Shown here piece by piece: positions 40,806 through 53,251 of a stretch of 64,000 nucleotides of DNA. Made by a program: the position numbers and the translations under genes. Origin of the DNA: Babylonia areolata (taxonomy: Eukaryota > Mollusca > Gastropoda > Neogastropoda > Buccinidae); contig NC_134907.1 in assembly GCF_041734735.1 (NCBI RefSeq), positions 1,370,541 through 1,434,540 of the forward strand, written 5' to 3'. Each line of letters starts with the position of its first letter. The first letter of the stretch is position 1. Below the pieces are notes generated by a model. The model was not told the DNA's origin, searched no databases, and saw only the letters and a program-made list of their open reading frames with translations.

Positions 40806-43800
40806 GTGCTGTGGAAGCTGCGATACGTAGACTAGAAATGAGTGTGTGGAGGAGGGGGGTAGAGGAGGTGCAGGGTAATGTGTGGTGTGTGTGTGTGTGT
40901 GTGTGTGTGTTGGAGCTCGTGTACGTTTATATGTATTTGACTGTGCTTTCATATCTGTGAAACTGCATGTTTGGTGCATATCTGTTATGCATGTGTGGGT
41001 GTATGTGTGAATGTGTGTCTTCATGTTTTACATTTATTTGCTTATTTATCATCATTGTTGTCTTATTTATTTATTATTATTATTATTATTTTATTATTAT
41101 TATTACTACTACCTTTTTTATAATTATTAATTATTTATTTATTTATGTAAGCTTATCTATTATTTATTCACCTTTTTTTTCTCAAGGCCTGACTAAGCGC
41201 GTTGGGTTATCCTGCTGGCCAGGCATCTGCTTGGCAGATGTGGTGTAGCGTATATGGATTTGTCCGAACGCAGTGACGCTTCCTTGAGCTACTGAAACTG
41301 AAATCTCTGTCCAGCTCATGGATGCCGTCTTCTTCGTCTTCTGGCCCGATGTCCAGATGCTGGCGCCATGCTTTCCTGAAGTTGTCTCTCAGTATCGTCT
41401 TTGCCTCGCTGTAGGACACAGGGTGAGCTCGCTGCTCTAATTTGCTGCCTGACGGTCTGCCTCTTCATTGCACCCATGCCACAGTGGGATGGGATCCACT
41501 GCAGCACCACAGCAGTTCTGTTTGAGGAGATTCAGTTCTTGCCTGATGTCTCTTAAGATCTGCTCCTGGCGCCTGGAGACTTTGAAAGATATACCTGCAG
41601 TCAGTCAGGAACACTGTGTCTGTGGGTAGTGTGTCTTCTGGCTGAAAGTCTGGACTGTGAGTAGCAGAGCACAGGCCTCAGCACGGAAGTTGGTGGACAG
41701 GGCGCCTATAGCCACTGACTTGCTGATGGTTTTGCCGCCAGGGAATCTAAAAAAACACCCCACTTCCTCCGTTCTTCACTGCCAAGGAATTGAGAGGGCA
41801 TTTGGTGCTTAGTGCTTCCAAAGTCGGCGACTTTCGTTCATCTGCTATGTGGCACTCCTTGCTCTCGACACCTGGGATATTGAGCATGATGGCTGGGGTG
41901 TCTCCAAGTTCGTTCTCTATTTCCTCTAAAAAGGCCCAATCCTATTTTGTTGTGCAGGTTCCTGGGTGAACATAGGCATTGATGAGCACGATGCTTTTGT
42001 GAATTCCATCAGGTTTTTCGAGACGCACCCACACTAGTTCACATGAGTTGCTACACCATTTCTCTAGATTTTTGGTGGAAACTTTCTTTTTTAGGTTTTT
42101 GTTCAGTATGATTGCTACTCCTCTTCCTTCATTCCTTTGAAAGACTGTGAAATTCTCAAAATGTATTGGTCTGTCTGCATTTGTCCTGGTCTCTTGGAGA
42201 CATAAAATGTCAAAATCATATGCCAATTTCTCAATTGTTGAGATTCTCATTCTCGCGCTGGAACAATTCCAACTGCTGATTCTAAAGAATTTCTTTGACA
42301 GCCACTCTGCTTTGTCATTCTGCTACCTAAGCACAATCTTTTCCCACCTCTTGCCACACCTGTTTTGGGGTTTGGGGGATCTGAATTTATGTCTCGTGCT
42401 ATGCAGCTGATCCCTGAGGTGCACGCGAGACAGGGTTTTGTTAGTATCCATAGAAGGGTGTTCAATGTGGTGAGGGAAAAAATTCGGTCGCCCTGACAGA
42501 GCCTCTTATCAGGGAAGGGCAATGGATGTCCATCTGTGTGGAGTCCGTCAGCCTGGTGTCGCCCTAAGGCCAGACTGCATACAGTTAGTGACTGTTTAAC
42601 CCAACAGTTTTTTTTTGTTTTTTTTTACATTATAGTTATTATTTATTATTTATTTATTTATTTGTGTAAGCTTATCTATCATTTATTCACCTTTTTTTTT
42701 CCTCAAGGCCTGACTAAGCGCGTTGGGTTACGCTGGTGTAGCGTATTTGGATTTGTCCGAACGCAGTGACGCCTCCTTGAGCTACTGAAACTGAAACTAA
42801 CCCAACAGCCATTCATCCCACTGGTACTGTATGAAAGCCGTGGGATTGGGGATTTTTGTCAGGTTGTCTCCTCTTAGCCAGTGAAAGGGTGCATCTGGGT
42901 ATTGTTGTGTAGCAGATTTTATTTTGCAGAAAAATACAGGTCCTTCTGTAATATAACGTGATGACAAATTATCAGTCAATTACACAGAAAAATCACTCTG
43001 TCCACAACAAAGATAAGCGATTTTTCCGTGCATTTGACGGACAATCTATCTTTGAGCCCTCTCAATAATTTACTAATAATTCAAACATTAAACACTAACG
43101 TGATGACAAATTATTAATCAAATTCACAGAAAAATCACTTATCTTTGTTCTGAAGCTTGTAGACTGTTACACTGACCAGTGTGATTTTAACACCTGGTAG
43201 TTTCAGCACACAGCCCTCTATCATGATGGGTCCGCTAAGTCAACTTGCGCGTGGTTTCGCCCGGTGCTATACTGATTCTGGGCCCTCTCTGTCATTCACT
43301 AATAATTCAATAATTAAACAATAACAGGATGACAAATTATCAGTCAGTCATGCTGCCAAAGATCCTGCACGAGAAGAATGCCATTTTTTTTGCTCCATTT
43401 GGGAAAGTGTAACACATTACCTTTGTATTTTATATTTTTGTTGTTCCATATTTTCTATCGGTCTTTGTTGAGGACAGTTACTGCTTTTGTTACCTCTCTC
43501 CAGAAGAATGACTTAACCTTTTCCAGCTTTTTAATGTCTTTAGGTAAAATACTACAGCTAAAACTGCCATGACTGTCCTTGAAAGGTGACAAGCTCCAAC
43601 TCACCAAGGGTTTGAGACCCGTCGGCTACCCTCACCTAGTTTAGCCAGCCTGTCAAAGCCGTTGCCCGGAGGTTGGGTGCTGCCGCATGCTAGCAGCTTC
43701 TAGGACCCATAAGTGAGAGCTGGGTGCCAGTGGGGACCAACAGAAGACGAACCACTCCCGGAAGAGCGTGACAAGCCCCCTCTCTAGAGGTACTACCCCT

Positions 43801-43818
43801 CCCGTGCACCCCTAACCC

Positions 43819-43913
<95 letters not shown>

Positions 43914-45820
43914 GCAGCACGCGAAAACCCGGCTAAAACAGCGATTCTTCGCTGTACACAAAAACAAGTGTTGAAAGCGTCAAAATCATTCAGATGGGAT
44001 TTTAAAGAAATAAATAAATATTGCTGTCCGTAAATAACTTTGCTCAAAACAGCCTGGAAATGTAATATTTTGAACGTTTTCAGGTGCATGACTTTTAAAA
44101 CCATAGAGAAAAATACTGCACTCTTTTGCCCTATTTCAGTTGCATGTTGAAAGCAACGAACATGAGGAAATTCCGGTCTGCGAAGTAATAAACAGAAATA
44201 AGCAGTGAACAGGCATTTATCTTTCTCCCCAGACCTTCTGAATCAAGATAGCGTATGAATGTAGTCGATTTTCAACAGTTTTACTGGCTACCCTGTGTAA
44301 GTTGTGACTTTAGCTGTGTCCCTTCGATTCTTCGAATTTTGCCAAGTTTCCGACTCAAAGTTAGAAGGAAAAAAAATTGATGTTGTTCCATTCTGTGGTG
44401 TATGTGACTCAACAATTCATGTCCAAACTCCTTGAAAAAGCTGTCCTGAAGCAGCTCAACAACCACCTTTGTTTCAACAATCTTATCCACCCATTTCAGT
44501 CTGCCTATCGCGCTGACCACAGCACCGAAACCACTCTCCTCCACATCCTGAATAATCGACTGCTAGCGTCTGACTCAAGAAAAAATCCCTTCCCACTCTT
44601 CTCGACTTGTCAGCCACCTTTGACACGATAGACCATTCGAGCCTTCTTTCCCGTCTTCATTTTACATTTGACATCAACGGCACTGTCTAAACTGGTTCAA
44701 ATCTTATCTCACTGATCGATTCCAGTCTGTCATTGTTGATCATTTCCAATCTGAACCCGTTAAAATCGAACATGGAGTCCCACAGGGATCTGTTTTAGGC
44801 CCAGTGCTCTTCACATTGTACATTGCTCCTCTCGCTGAAATTATCAACTACCATAATGTAAGACATTCTTATGATGATGACACTCAACTCCAGAAGAGTG
44901 ATACCCCTGAAAAATTGTTGTTGCTCTTGCAAGAAACATCCAACTGTTTCCTGGACAAACAACACTGGATGACTCTAAATAAGTTACAGTTGAACGCGGA
45001 CAAAACTGAAGGAATGATTATAGGAACTAAACAAAAACTGTTTTCCATCACAGCTGACACAATCAAACTTGGCAGTACATCCATCCCTCTTTCCAGTTCA
45101 GTCAGGAACCTCGGCGTTGACCTTGACAACACACTGTCCATGCAAAAATTTATTAGCCAGACTTGTCAGTTCTGTTACTGTCAGTTACGGCGCGTCAGTT
45201 CCATTCGAAAATATATGTTCACTGATGCAATATCTAGACTTGTCATTTCTCTCATTCTCTCTCGCCTTGACTACTGTAACTCTCTATTGTCTGGTTGGCC
45301 TGCTTCATCCACCCAGTTCCTCCAGGGCATACAAAACTGCTGCCCGACTTGTCCTCAGAAAGAAAAGATCTGAGCACATCACTCATCTTTTACAGCATCT
45401 CCACTGGCTCCCTGTCTTACACAGAATGAAGTACAAGATCAGCACTCTGTGTTATAAATGTATTCACAAATCTGCCCCATCCCGTCTCTGCACAAGATTT
45501 AGCGCTATATGAAAACTTATCATCATTATTTTCGTTTCATTTTCCATAGCTTAGTAATATATAATACAGGACCCATTTTAACGATTTTTTTTCATATCTT
45601 CATTTTCCTCATGATTCCTTTAATGGATACAGCGCGTGTCACAAGTGAGTCAAGGCCCTGCTTCTCTTGTAAAGTATTGTTTTCCTTTTTTACGATATTT
45701 TGTAATATGGGGATGATAAATCAAGCTGAAGGGCCGAGGTTTTTATCATGGTCTAGTCTAATGAGCTAAATGGTTCAGATCATGTGTCATGAAATGTGTT
45801 TAGTGGGTTTGTCTTCGATT

Positions 45821-45853
<33 letters not shown>

Positions 45854-46474
45854 GTTTTGTTTTTTTTGGTAGTAGTGACAGTTCTGTGTTGATGCGGTTG
45901 TATCCGTATGGCTTGACAGTCCTAATATGGCCCTGTGCGGTCGGCTGGACAAAAGCAACAATAAACAAGACTTACTGTGTGCAGTGGTTCATGGCTTTTT
46001 GCTGAATGAACACACGAGTGATTCTTGTTTTGCATGTGTTTTTCTGTTCTTCGACAAGTCGGTAGGCCAACATGTATTATTCAGATCTGGGAGAGAATGA
46101 TGTTTTCCTGATCAAAGCGGACCCGTGACGAAAATATGTTTCCTTAGAAATTTCAGCTTTTTTTTTGTGTGTGTGTGCTTTTTTGGGGGGTGGTGTGGGG
46201 GGGAGGGGGGGGAGGTGTTGTGTGTGTGTGTGGTTTTTTTGTTTGTTTTGGTTTGGTTTTTTGTTTGTTTGTTTTTTTCCCAAAATTTGAGATATAATGC
46301 TTTCACAGCGCACTCTCATTTTTTGTTATTGTTGCACAATGACCAAAGCATTCATATCAATAAAAATTATTTGTATTTGCCAGTGTCAAATTTGTTAAAC
46401 ACACCCCTTCATTTGGGGCTATGGCCTTTATATCAATAAACTATTTCCAGTTTCTCTCTCTGTGTGTCTGTCTA

Positions 46475-46549
<75 letters not shown>

Positions 46550-49500
46550 TTTTGATCTAGATCTATATCAAACAAAAGGTACTGTGTGGTGGGCTGCTTC
46601 GGATGGAAATGTTCTGTTCCCAGCATGCAAGTCAAAGTTCTACGAAAACTCATTTCAAATGGAAACTGCAGATATTATTTGGATTGAAATATGTCATTAG
46701 GCCTACTGGTAACACTAAATTACGGCTCGCTCATTCACTCACAAGGCCAGTCAGTGGATTTGATATTTGGTGAAGCAAGTCAAATATCGAGGATTTTACT
46801 GACTAAGAAAGATGCTGTGAAATAAACTGCGGAAACATCATCTTGTCTGAAAAGTCCACAATATTTTCAAACTATGTCTACCGTCTAATAAGAGTGAATA
46901 AACAGCGGATTGTCACACACAAGTTCTTTCAGAACTGTGTAAAACACGGGGAATCCAGTTGGTCTGAAACGCATACGTCAAACTAGAAGTACGCCATCTT
47001 CTGTATTTCCGGAACTGTTCTTACATAGGTTAATTTTGTGACTTCAGTCAGCCATGGCATGCCTCATTCCATGTTAATTATACCAACTTGCCGCCCCTTC
47101 AAGTCAGCTGAATTGACTTAACTGCACTGCAGTAAGCTTAACTACATATTTGTAGACACAGGACGCGAGCTGCCGAAACATCCGACAGTACCTTCAAATA
47201 TCGTTGTCTGTTACGAGTTGCCCAGCATATTGCATTTATCCTCCGAACGATATGAAAAAGAGAGATATTATGAAAGGTGATATTACTGTTAAAGAGCTTA
47301 GTTTACCTTTCAATGCAAGGTATTACTATTAGTCAAAAACACTGCCAGACGGGGAGCAGGCAATAGTTTTTTTTTTAGAAATACGTCATAATTTCCTAAA
47401 CATCAGAGTTTTCTTTCAATGATGTAAGTTTGTTTTCACGTCATGATGATGCCTGCAATGGCTTAGACAAAGCAACATAATGCTGCTGTTTTTTCTTCTA
47501 TTCCGATGCATGATTCTACCTGTGCCAGCCTTTGGTGAGTAGATCAATATTCATCCAGTTTTTAGTATCAAGATGAGGACTTGGAAGAGGGCATGTAAGT
47601 TCAAGTTGTGGAAATCAGCAGCAGACGGATAGCCACGCTATAGGTTGCAGTTTCCACACAAAGAACACTTGCATGCTGTTTCAAGTTGTCTGGACCTTCT
47701 GCTGGTCTTTCTCACTGGCAGTTGGGAATTGTCTGTTTACAATCCTGTGTATCCTGCATCCAGTGGTGAGGCGGATAATTTAGTGCTGTTCCTCCACGGA
47801 TGGTAGTCTGTACCTTGTGTGACCTCAAGTCACACAGCCTGGGTCTCCTGACATGGGTAATCCTGCAGTTTAGAATACTAAACTCAGGGGCCGTTAAAAT
47901 GAAAAAGTAGAAGGTGTTTTAGACTGACTTCGATGCGCTGAGTCGAATGCAACCCTCAGCTAAGCTCTAAGACCACTCCTTTTGCCACGAAACTGGATCA
48001 AATGCACGGTAAGTAGTACTCCTTCCCGATCTGCACGCCATTTTGACGTAAACACCACGTCACCAGCAATCAAAATGGCTCGCCGATAGTTGCTCGGGAA
48101 GTGACCGACTGAGTTTACTATTTATTATGTCTCTGTTTCATTGACAAGGAGTGGTCAGTCTAAAACAACCTCTATTTTTTCATTTGAACGGCCCCCTGAG
48201 TTTAGTATTCTAAACTGCAGGATTACCCCTGACATGTTATCTCTGGTGATGAACTGGGCGGCCTGGCATTGGACCCGTTCGAGTCTCGATTTTTTTCTTT
48301 CTTGAGGGGTCCCTTACCACTGCACCATACTCTTGTGTGGAGTGGACAAGAGAGGCAAAAGCCATCCGCCCAGTCTCTGGAGGTCAGGTCCTTAGCTTAC
48401 GTCCCAGGAAGCCGAGTGCACAGTTGTCTCTTTTGCAGATGTCCAGTCCGTTTCAGATCATTAGGAATCTGTACTCCCAGGTAGGGGTTCTGTTGGATAT
48501 GTTTTGATACTATTCCATTCAGTTAGTAGAAGTAGTGCAGTTTGCTCTTGCTGGACAATCGCATTTCTTCACACTCATACTTGCGGCATATTGGATGACC
48601 TAGAAAGGGTTTGTTCTGACACTTACAATGGCAGGAATAGATCTAGACCTAGATGTAGACCAGCGTCTCTTCGTTAGGAGTATCTGCAGCCCCCACACAG
48701 CGAAAATATGAACCAGACTATATACTGACCATCATTAACCACGGACAACCACTGCCACTGCTGACCACTACAGATCACTGACCACTGTTGACCACCACTG
48801 ACCACTACTTACCGCTGACCGCCACAGACCACACTGTCCACCACTGACTGCTGACCACTGCCGACCGCTGTGGAACACTGACCACTGCTGACCACTACTA
48901 ACTGCTGACCATTGACTACTGCTGACCACTGCTCACCAGCACCGAAAAGTATGTATGATTAAACAAACATATGTTTAGGGGAACATAGACTTCGGGGGGA
49001 TTTTGACCTGGGGGAACATGGACTTGGGAATAACAGACCTGGGGGAAAATAGACCGACCAAAAACGTTTGCTGGGGAACATAGACCTTGGGGAATATAGA
49101 CCTGGGAGAACACAGACCTGTGGGAAGAAAGACCAGAAAACGTGAATTTGGGGGAACATAGACTCGTGGGAACAGACCTGGGGGGATACAGACCTGTGGG
49201 AAGAAAGACCAGAAAACGTGAATTTGGGGGACCATAGACTCGTGGGAACAGACCTGGGGGGATACAGACCTGTGGGAGACAAATACTTTTCAGACACCGC
49301 TGTTTTCGGAAGTCATACTTTATGCGTTCCATCATGAAATAAAATTCATCCCCAGTCACAGCCATATTACAAACCATGCATAACCGTAACTCTCGTTACA
49401 CGAAACCACACAAATGACAGAGCCCCTAGCGTTATCGACACGAACTCCTTAGCCGTCATCAGCCCCAGTTATCAGTGGATGGTGGGGATGCTAGAACGAC

Positions 49501-50132
49501 GGGAACAGATCCAGATCTTCGGCCTGAGGACTGGACACAACCGCCCGCTCCAACACATCCACACAAAATTTGGCATTGGACAGAGTGGAGAGTGCCCTTG
49601 TGGTGAGGGACCAGTGACAACCGACCACATCCTTCAAGACTGTAGGACGCATGCAGCATCCAGGAGGAAGTACTGGCCAACACCGACAGCAGTGGAAGCC
49701 AAGCTGTACGGCACCCTGGAGGAGCTGCGACGGACGGCAGCCTTCATCGAGGACACCGGGCTGCTCATAACTGGAGGCGAACGAGGAAGAAGAATAAGTG
49801 GGGAGAGACTGAGTTGGGTTTGGTGTTAGCCCAGCTTTCTACGACTGGCCCGAAGGTAGCTGGGGACTGGACAGAGAAGGCTGAGGAGGGGAGGGCATTC
49901 CAAATACGGATGGCCGAAGCGAAACAAAGAATGTATGTATACATTGTGGTAGGGGTGAAAATAAGCTGTTTTCCAGATTCTTCACCAAACACAGGGAATC
50001 TTCCTGTCGTTGCCGTCATCTCCACGTGCACCCATTTTATCAATAAACACCTTAAGTACAACTAAAAGTAAATAAATAAATGTGGATTAAAAAAAGAAAA
50101 GAAATTTACTATTGTTCTATGCATCTTCATAC

Positions 50133-50166
<34 letters not shown>

Positions 50167-53100
50167 TTTGACAACTTTTTGATTGTGGTTTCTCTCTCTC
50201 TCTGAATCAGTGTGTTTGGGTTTTATTGTGGGTTTTTTTTAAAAACAAAATGTTTATTCAGTAAATATATCACACATGTACAGATAGACAGCGGAGCAAC
50301 AACAAGCTAATAGCTTATATCGTGCTCAGAAATGTGATTAAATACATTTGTTTCGTTTGACGGCTGGTGGACGCTACACAATTGCAATTATGTTGAAATA
50401 CACATTTTCCAACTGCATATAAATGACAGTCATTGCAGACATACATTGTTCCCCACCCCCTCCCTTTTTTTTCTTTTTTTTTTTTTTTGTGAGCCGCCTT
50501 GGAGATTAATATATTTAAAGACTTTACAATGAATATAAACATCATGTTTAAGATACGTTGTTCACAACAGAAAGCAGAAAAAGGTAAGAAAAACAAGTTA
50601 GTGAATAAGATAAAGAAATGAGAGGAGAAGAAGAAAAAAAAGGGAAGGAAAAAGAAGAAAAAATATACACATGGAGAGGGAATAACATTACACATAATCC
50701 AACTTGATTAGACTGACTAGACAGGAAGTATGGAAAGATTACATGTTCAATGTAGAAGATATAGTGAGTCACACCTACACACCTAGAACAGTGCATACTT
50801 AAAATCTACTGGATTCAGTGACGAATTTGTGTACAGTTTCAAATATCAGCATGTTTATGTTCAGTTGAAAATTGGAATTACCATGCAGGAGAGTATGTAT
50901 CTGAATATATTCTTGGGGAAGATTTAAGACAGTATTTCTTCGAGCCACGCTAAAACGCGGACACGATAGCAAATAGTGCTGAGCTGTTTCTCTACCATTG
51001 CCACAATCGCAGAATGGATCATCCACTAAGTGGCGATAAACATGTCATTTCTAAGATCACTTACCTGAAGATGGAGTCGACAATGAATTATTCGTTCCTT
51101 GTGTTCACCAAAATAATAATATATAGGTACAACGTAATCGTTAGCAGACAAGCAGCGTTTAAATGCACTTAGAGAGTTACAATTCTTGACATGATCAGGG
51201 AGAGAGAGTTCCACAGGGTTGTTGTAGAAGGAAAGAAAGATTTCCGATATATTTCAGTATGCCATTTTGGAATCGTGCGTTCAAGAGGTCTACGTCCTTG
51301 GTATGGGTTCCTTACTGCAACAAGATCAGGTAGAAGGTCTAACAAATAGTCTGGACACATGGCACTAATTATTTTATAATATTGTATAAGTTTGTGCCCA
51401 TTTCTTCTTTCTTTTAGTGTACAAAAGTCAGACTCGTTATATAATTTTTGGTGACTGGTTCCACGAACAGCTCCAACAGTGGTTCTTATTGCTTCCAAAT
51501 GCAGATCCTCCAGAGAATTTGATAGTGTGGCAGAGCAATTATCCCATATGATGTCAGCATAATCCGAATGAGGTAATATAAACGATTTTCAAGGGATTTT
51601 CTACTAAGTTTATACTTATAACTTTTTAGACAAGAAAGTAACATGGTAACTACGCTAATCATACTCTCTGTGTTTCTCTCTGGTTGTCTGTCTGTCTGTC
51701 TGTCTGTCACTATGTCTTTATCTGCCCTTGTAACTGTCCGTATGTGTGTCTCTGAGAGGATTGAAATATGCGTGAAATAGATATGATTGAATGAGTTAGT
51801 TGGTGTCCGAACATTTGGCAGCATTGGCTTAGTGAAAGACTTTATCCATAATTTATAGAACTGTAATATTGGTGACTTTTTTTTTTAGGGAAGACGAACC
51901 ATTTATGAAAAAACCTATCCCCAGGAATAGATTTTTTAGGCATTTCGCTGGTTAATCATGAATCAGTGTATAGAGCCTACATTTCCCATGCGTGGAATCG
52001 TTATCACTTTATGTTAAGGTAAACAGGGGACACCTTTTCTGCTGTGTGCGTTCCCATCAAAAGAATTGCTTGTTCGGTCTCCATGCCCAAATTGGCAAAC
52101 CCGTGATAACACTTCAATAACACTTTCTGAAAACTTTAATTCATTTTAATTTCAGTCAGTTTGTTTCTTAAATTCAGACTGATTCTTCTGCTCAAATTAT
52201 ATTCATCCATTCATTTTCAAAGGTTCCTCCCTCCCCCCTATCCCCCTCCCCCCAAAATTCTTGAATGAAACTATCAAAGCTTAAGAAAGTCTGGCATATA
52301 ACAAGCTATTGTTTACAATCACTGCAGCTACATAACTATAATGTTTGTTCTGTGTAGCCCAAGACCTGGCTCTGGCACCAAGGGATAATGTGAAGCAGAA
52401 CACTAATTTGGGTCAAACCAACGTACGGGATGACGTCACGCCTCAGTTTTCAGCCACACAACACGTCAGTCAGGACAGCCGACTAGACCACCACGAAATG
52501 GCTGAAGAATCGAACGACAGAATAATCTTGCCCCCTCATACTCAAGACAAGCATCGCAGTCACAATGACTTACCGTTTCAGAAGTTTGAAGTGAGTCGCC
52601 GTCATCAGGATGACATGATACAGACCGTCCAGGTAAAATCCAAGCAGCCGTCAAAGAGCGACACGGATTTCTGGAACAAGGACGAGACACACCTCTCCAC
52701 AGACGGTGGGGAACAAGACCACAGTGTTGATATCCGGAAAGTGCGTCATGAAGAGTCCAGCCATAGTTTGTACCCGTCGACCGGGCCTGCACGTATAAAG
52801 CGTAAGTCTTCGCATCGTCACATTTTTGTCACATGTGTAGGTTCAGGAAATAATCGTGTATGGATGTTTGTCCAGATAATTTTTTTCCAAAACACGTATA
52901 ATTTGCTTCGAGGGATAAAAATGAGATCCCTTCAGCGTTGTCAGCTGAGGAAGGCAGGGCTAGTCTTGACCCTTCAGGGCTCAACATCACCATTTTTCAC
53001 TTGTCCAGTCGGGCATGTCAATGGAAAATTAACTTGCCTAGATTGGTTTTGCACCTGCCCGGCTTTCAGAAACTTTCATGCATCAGACAAACGTGGGCAC

Positions 53101-53216
53101 ACACACACACACACACAGACCCTCACATACATACGCACACACGCACGCACCTACATGCACACACACACACACTCATACATAATCATGTGCGTGCAGACAC
53201 GCACACACGCGCGCGT

Positions 53217-53251
<35 letters not shown>

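Noticed and set aside
48916-49377. Minus-strand protein-like repeat with Pro-Gln-Val motifs
   Set aside because: This is a compound minisatellite. Its three overlapping frames are all open with equal repetition, which points to unit structure, not coding.
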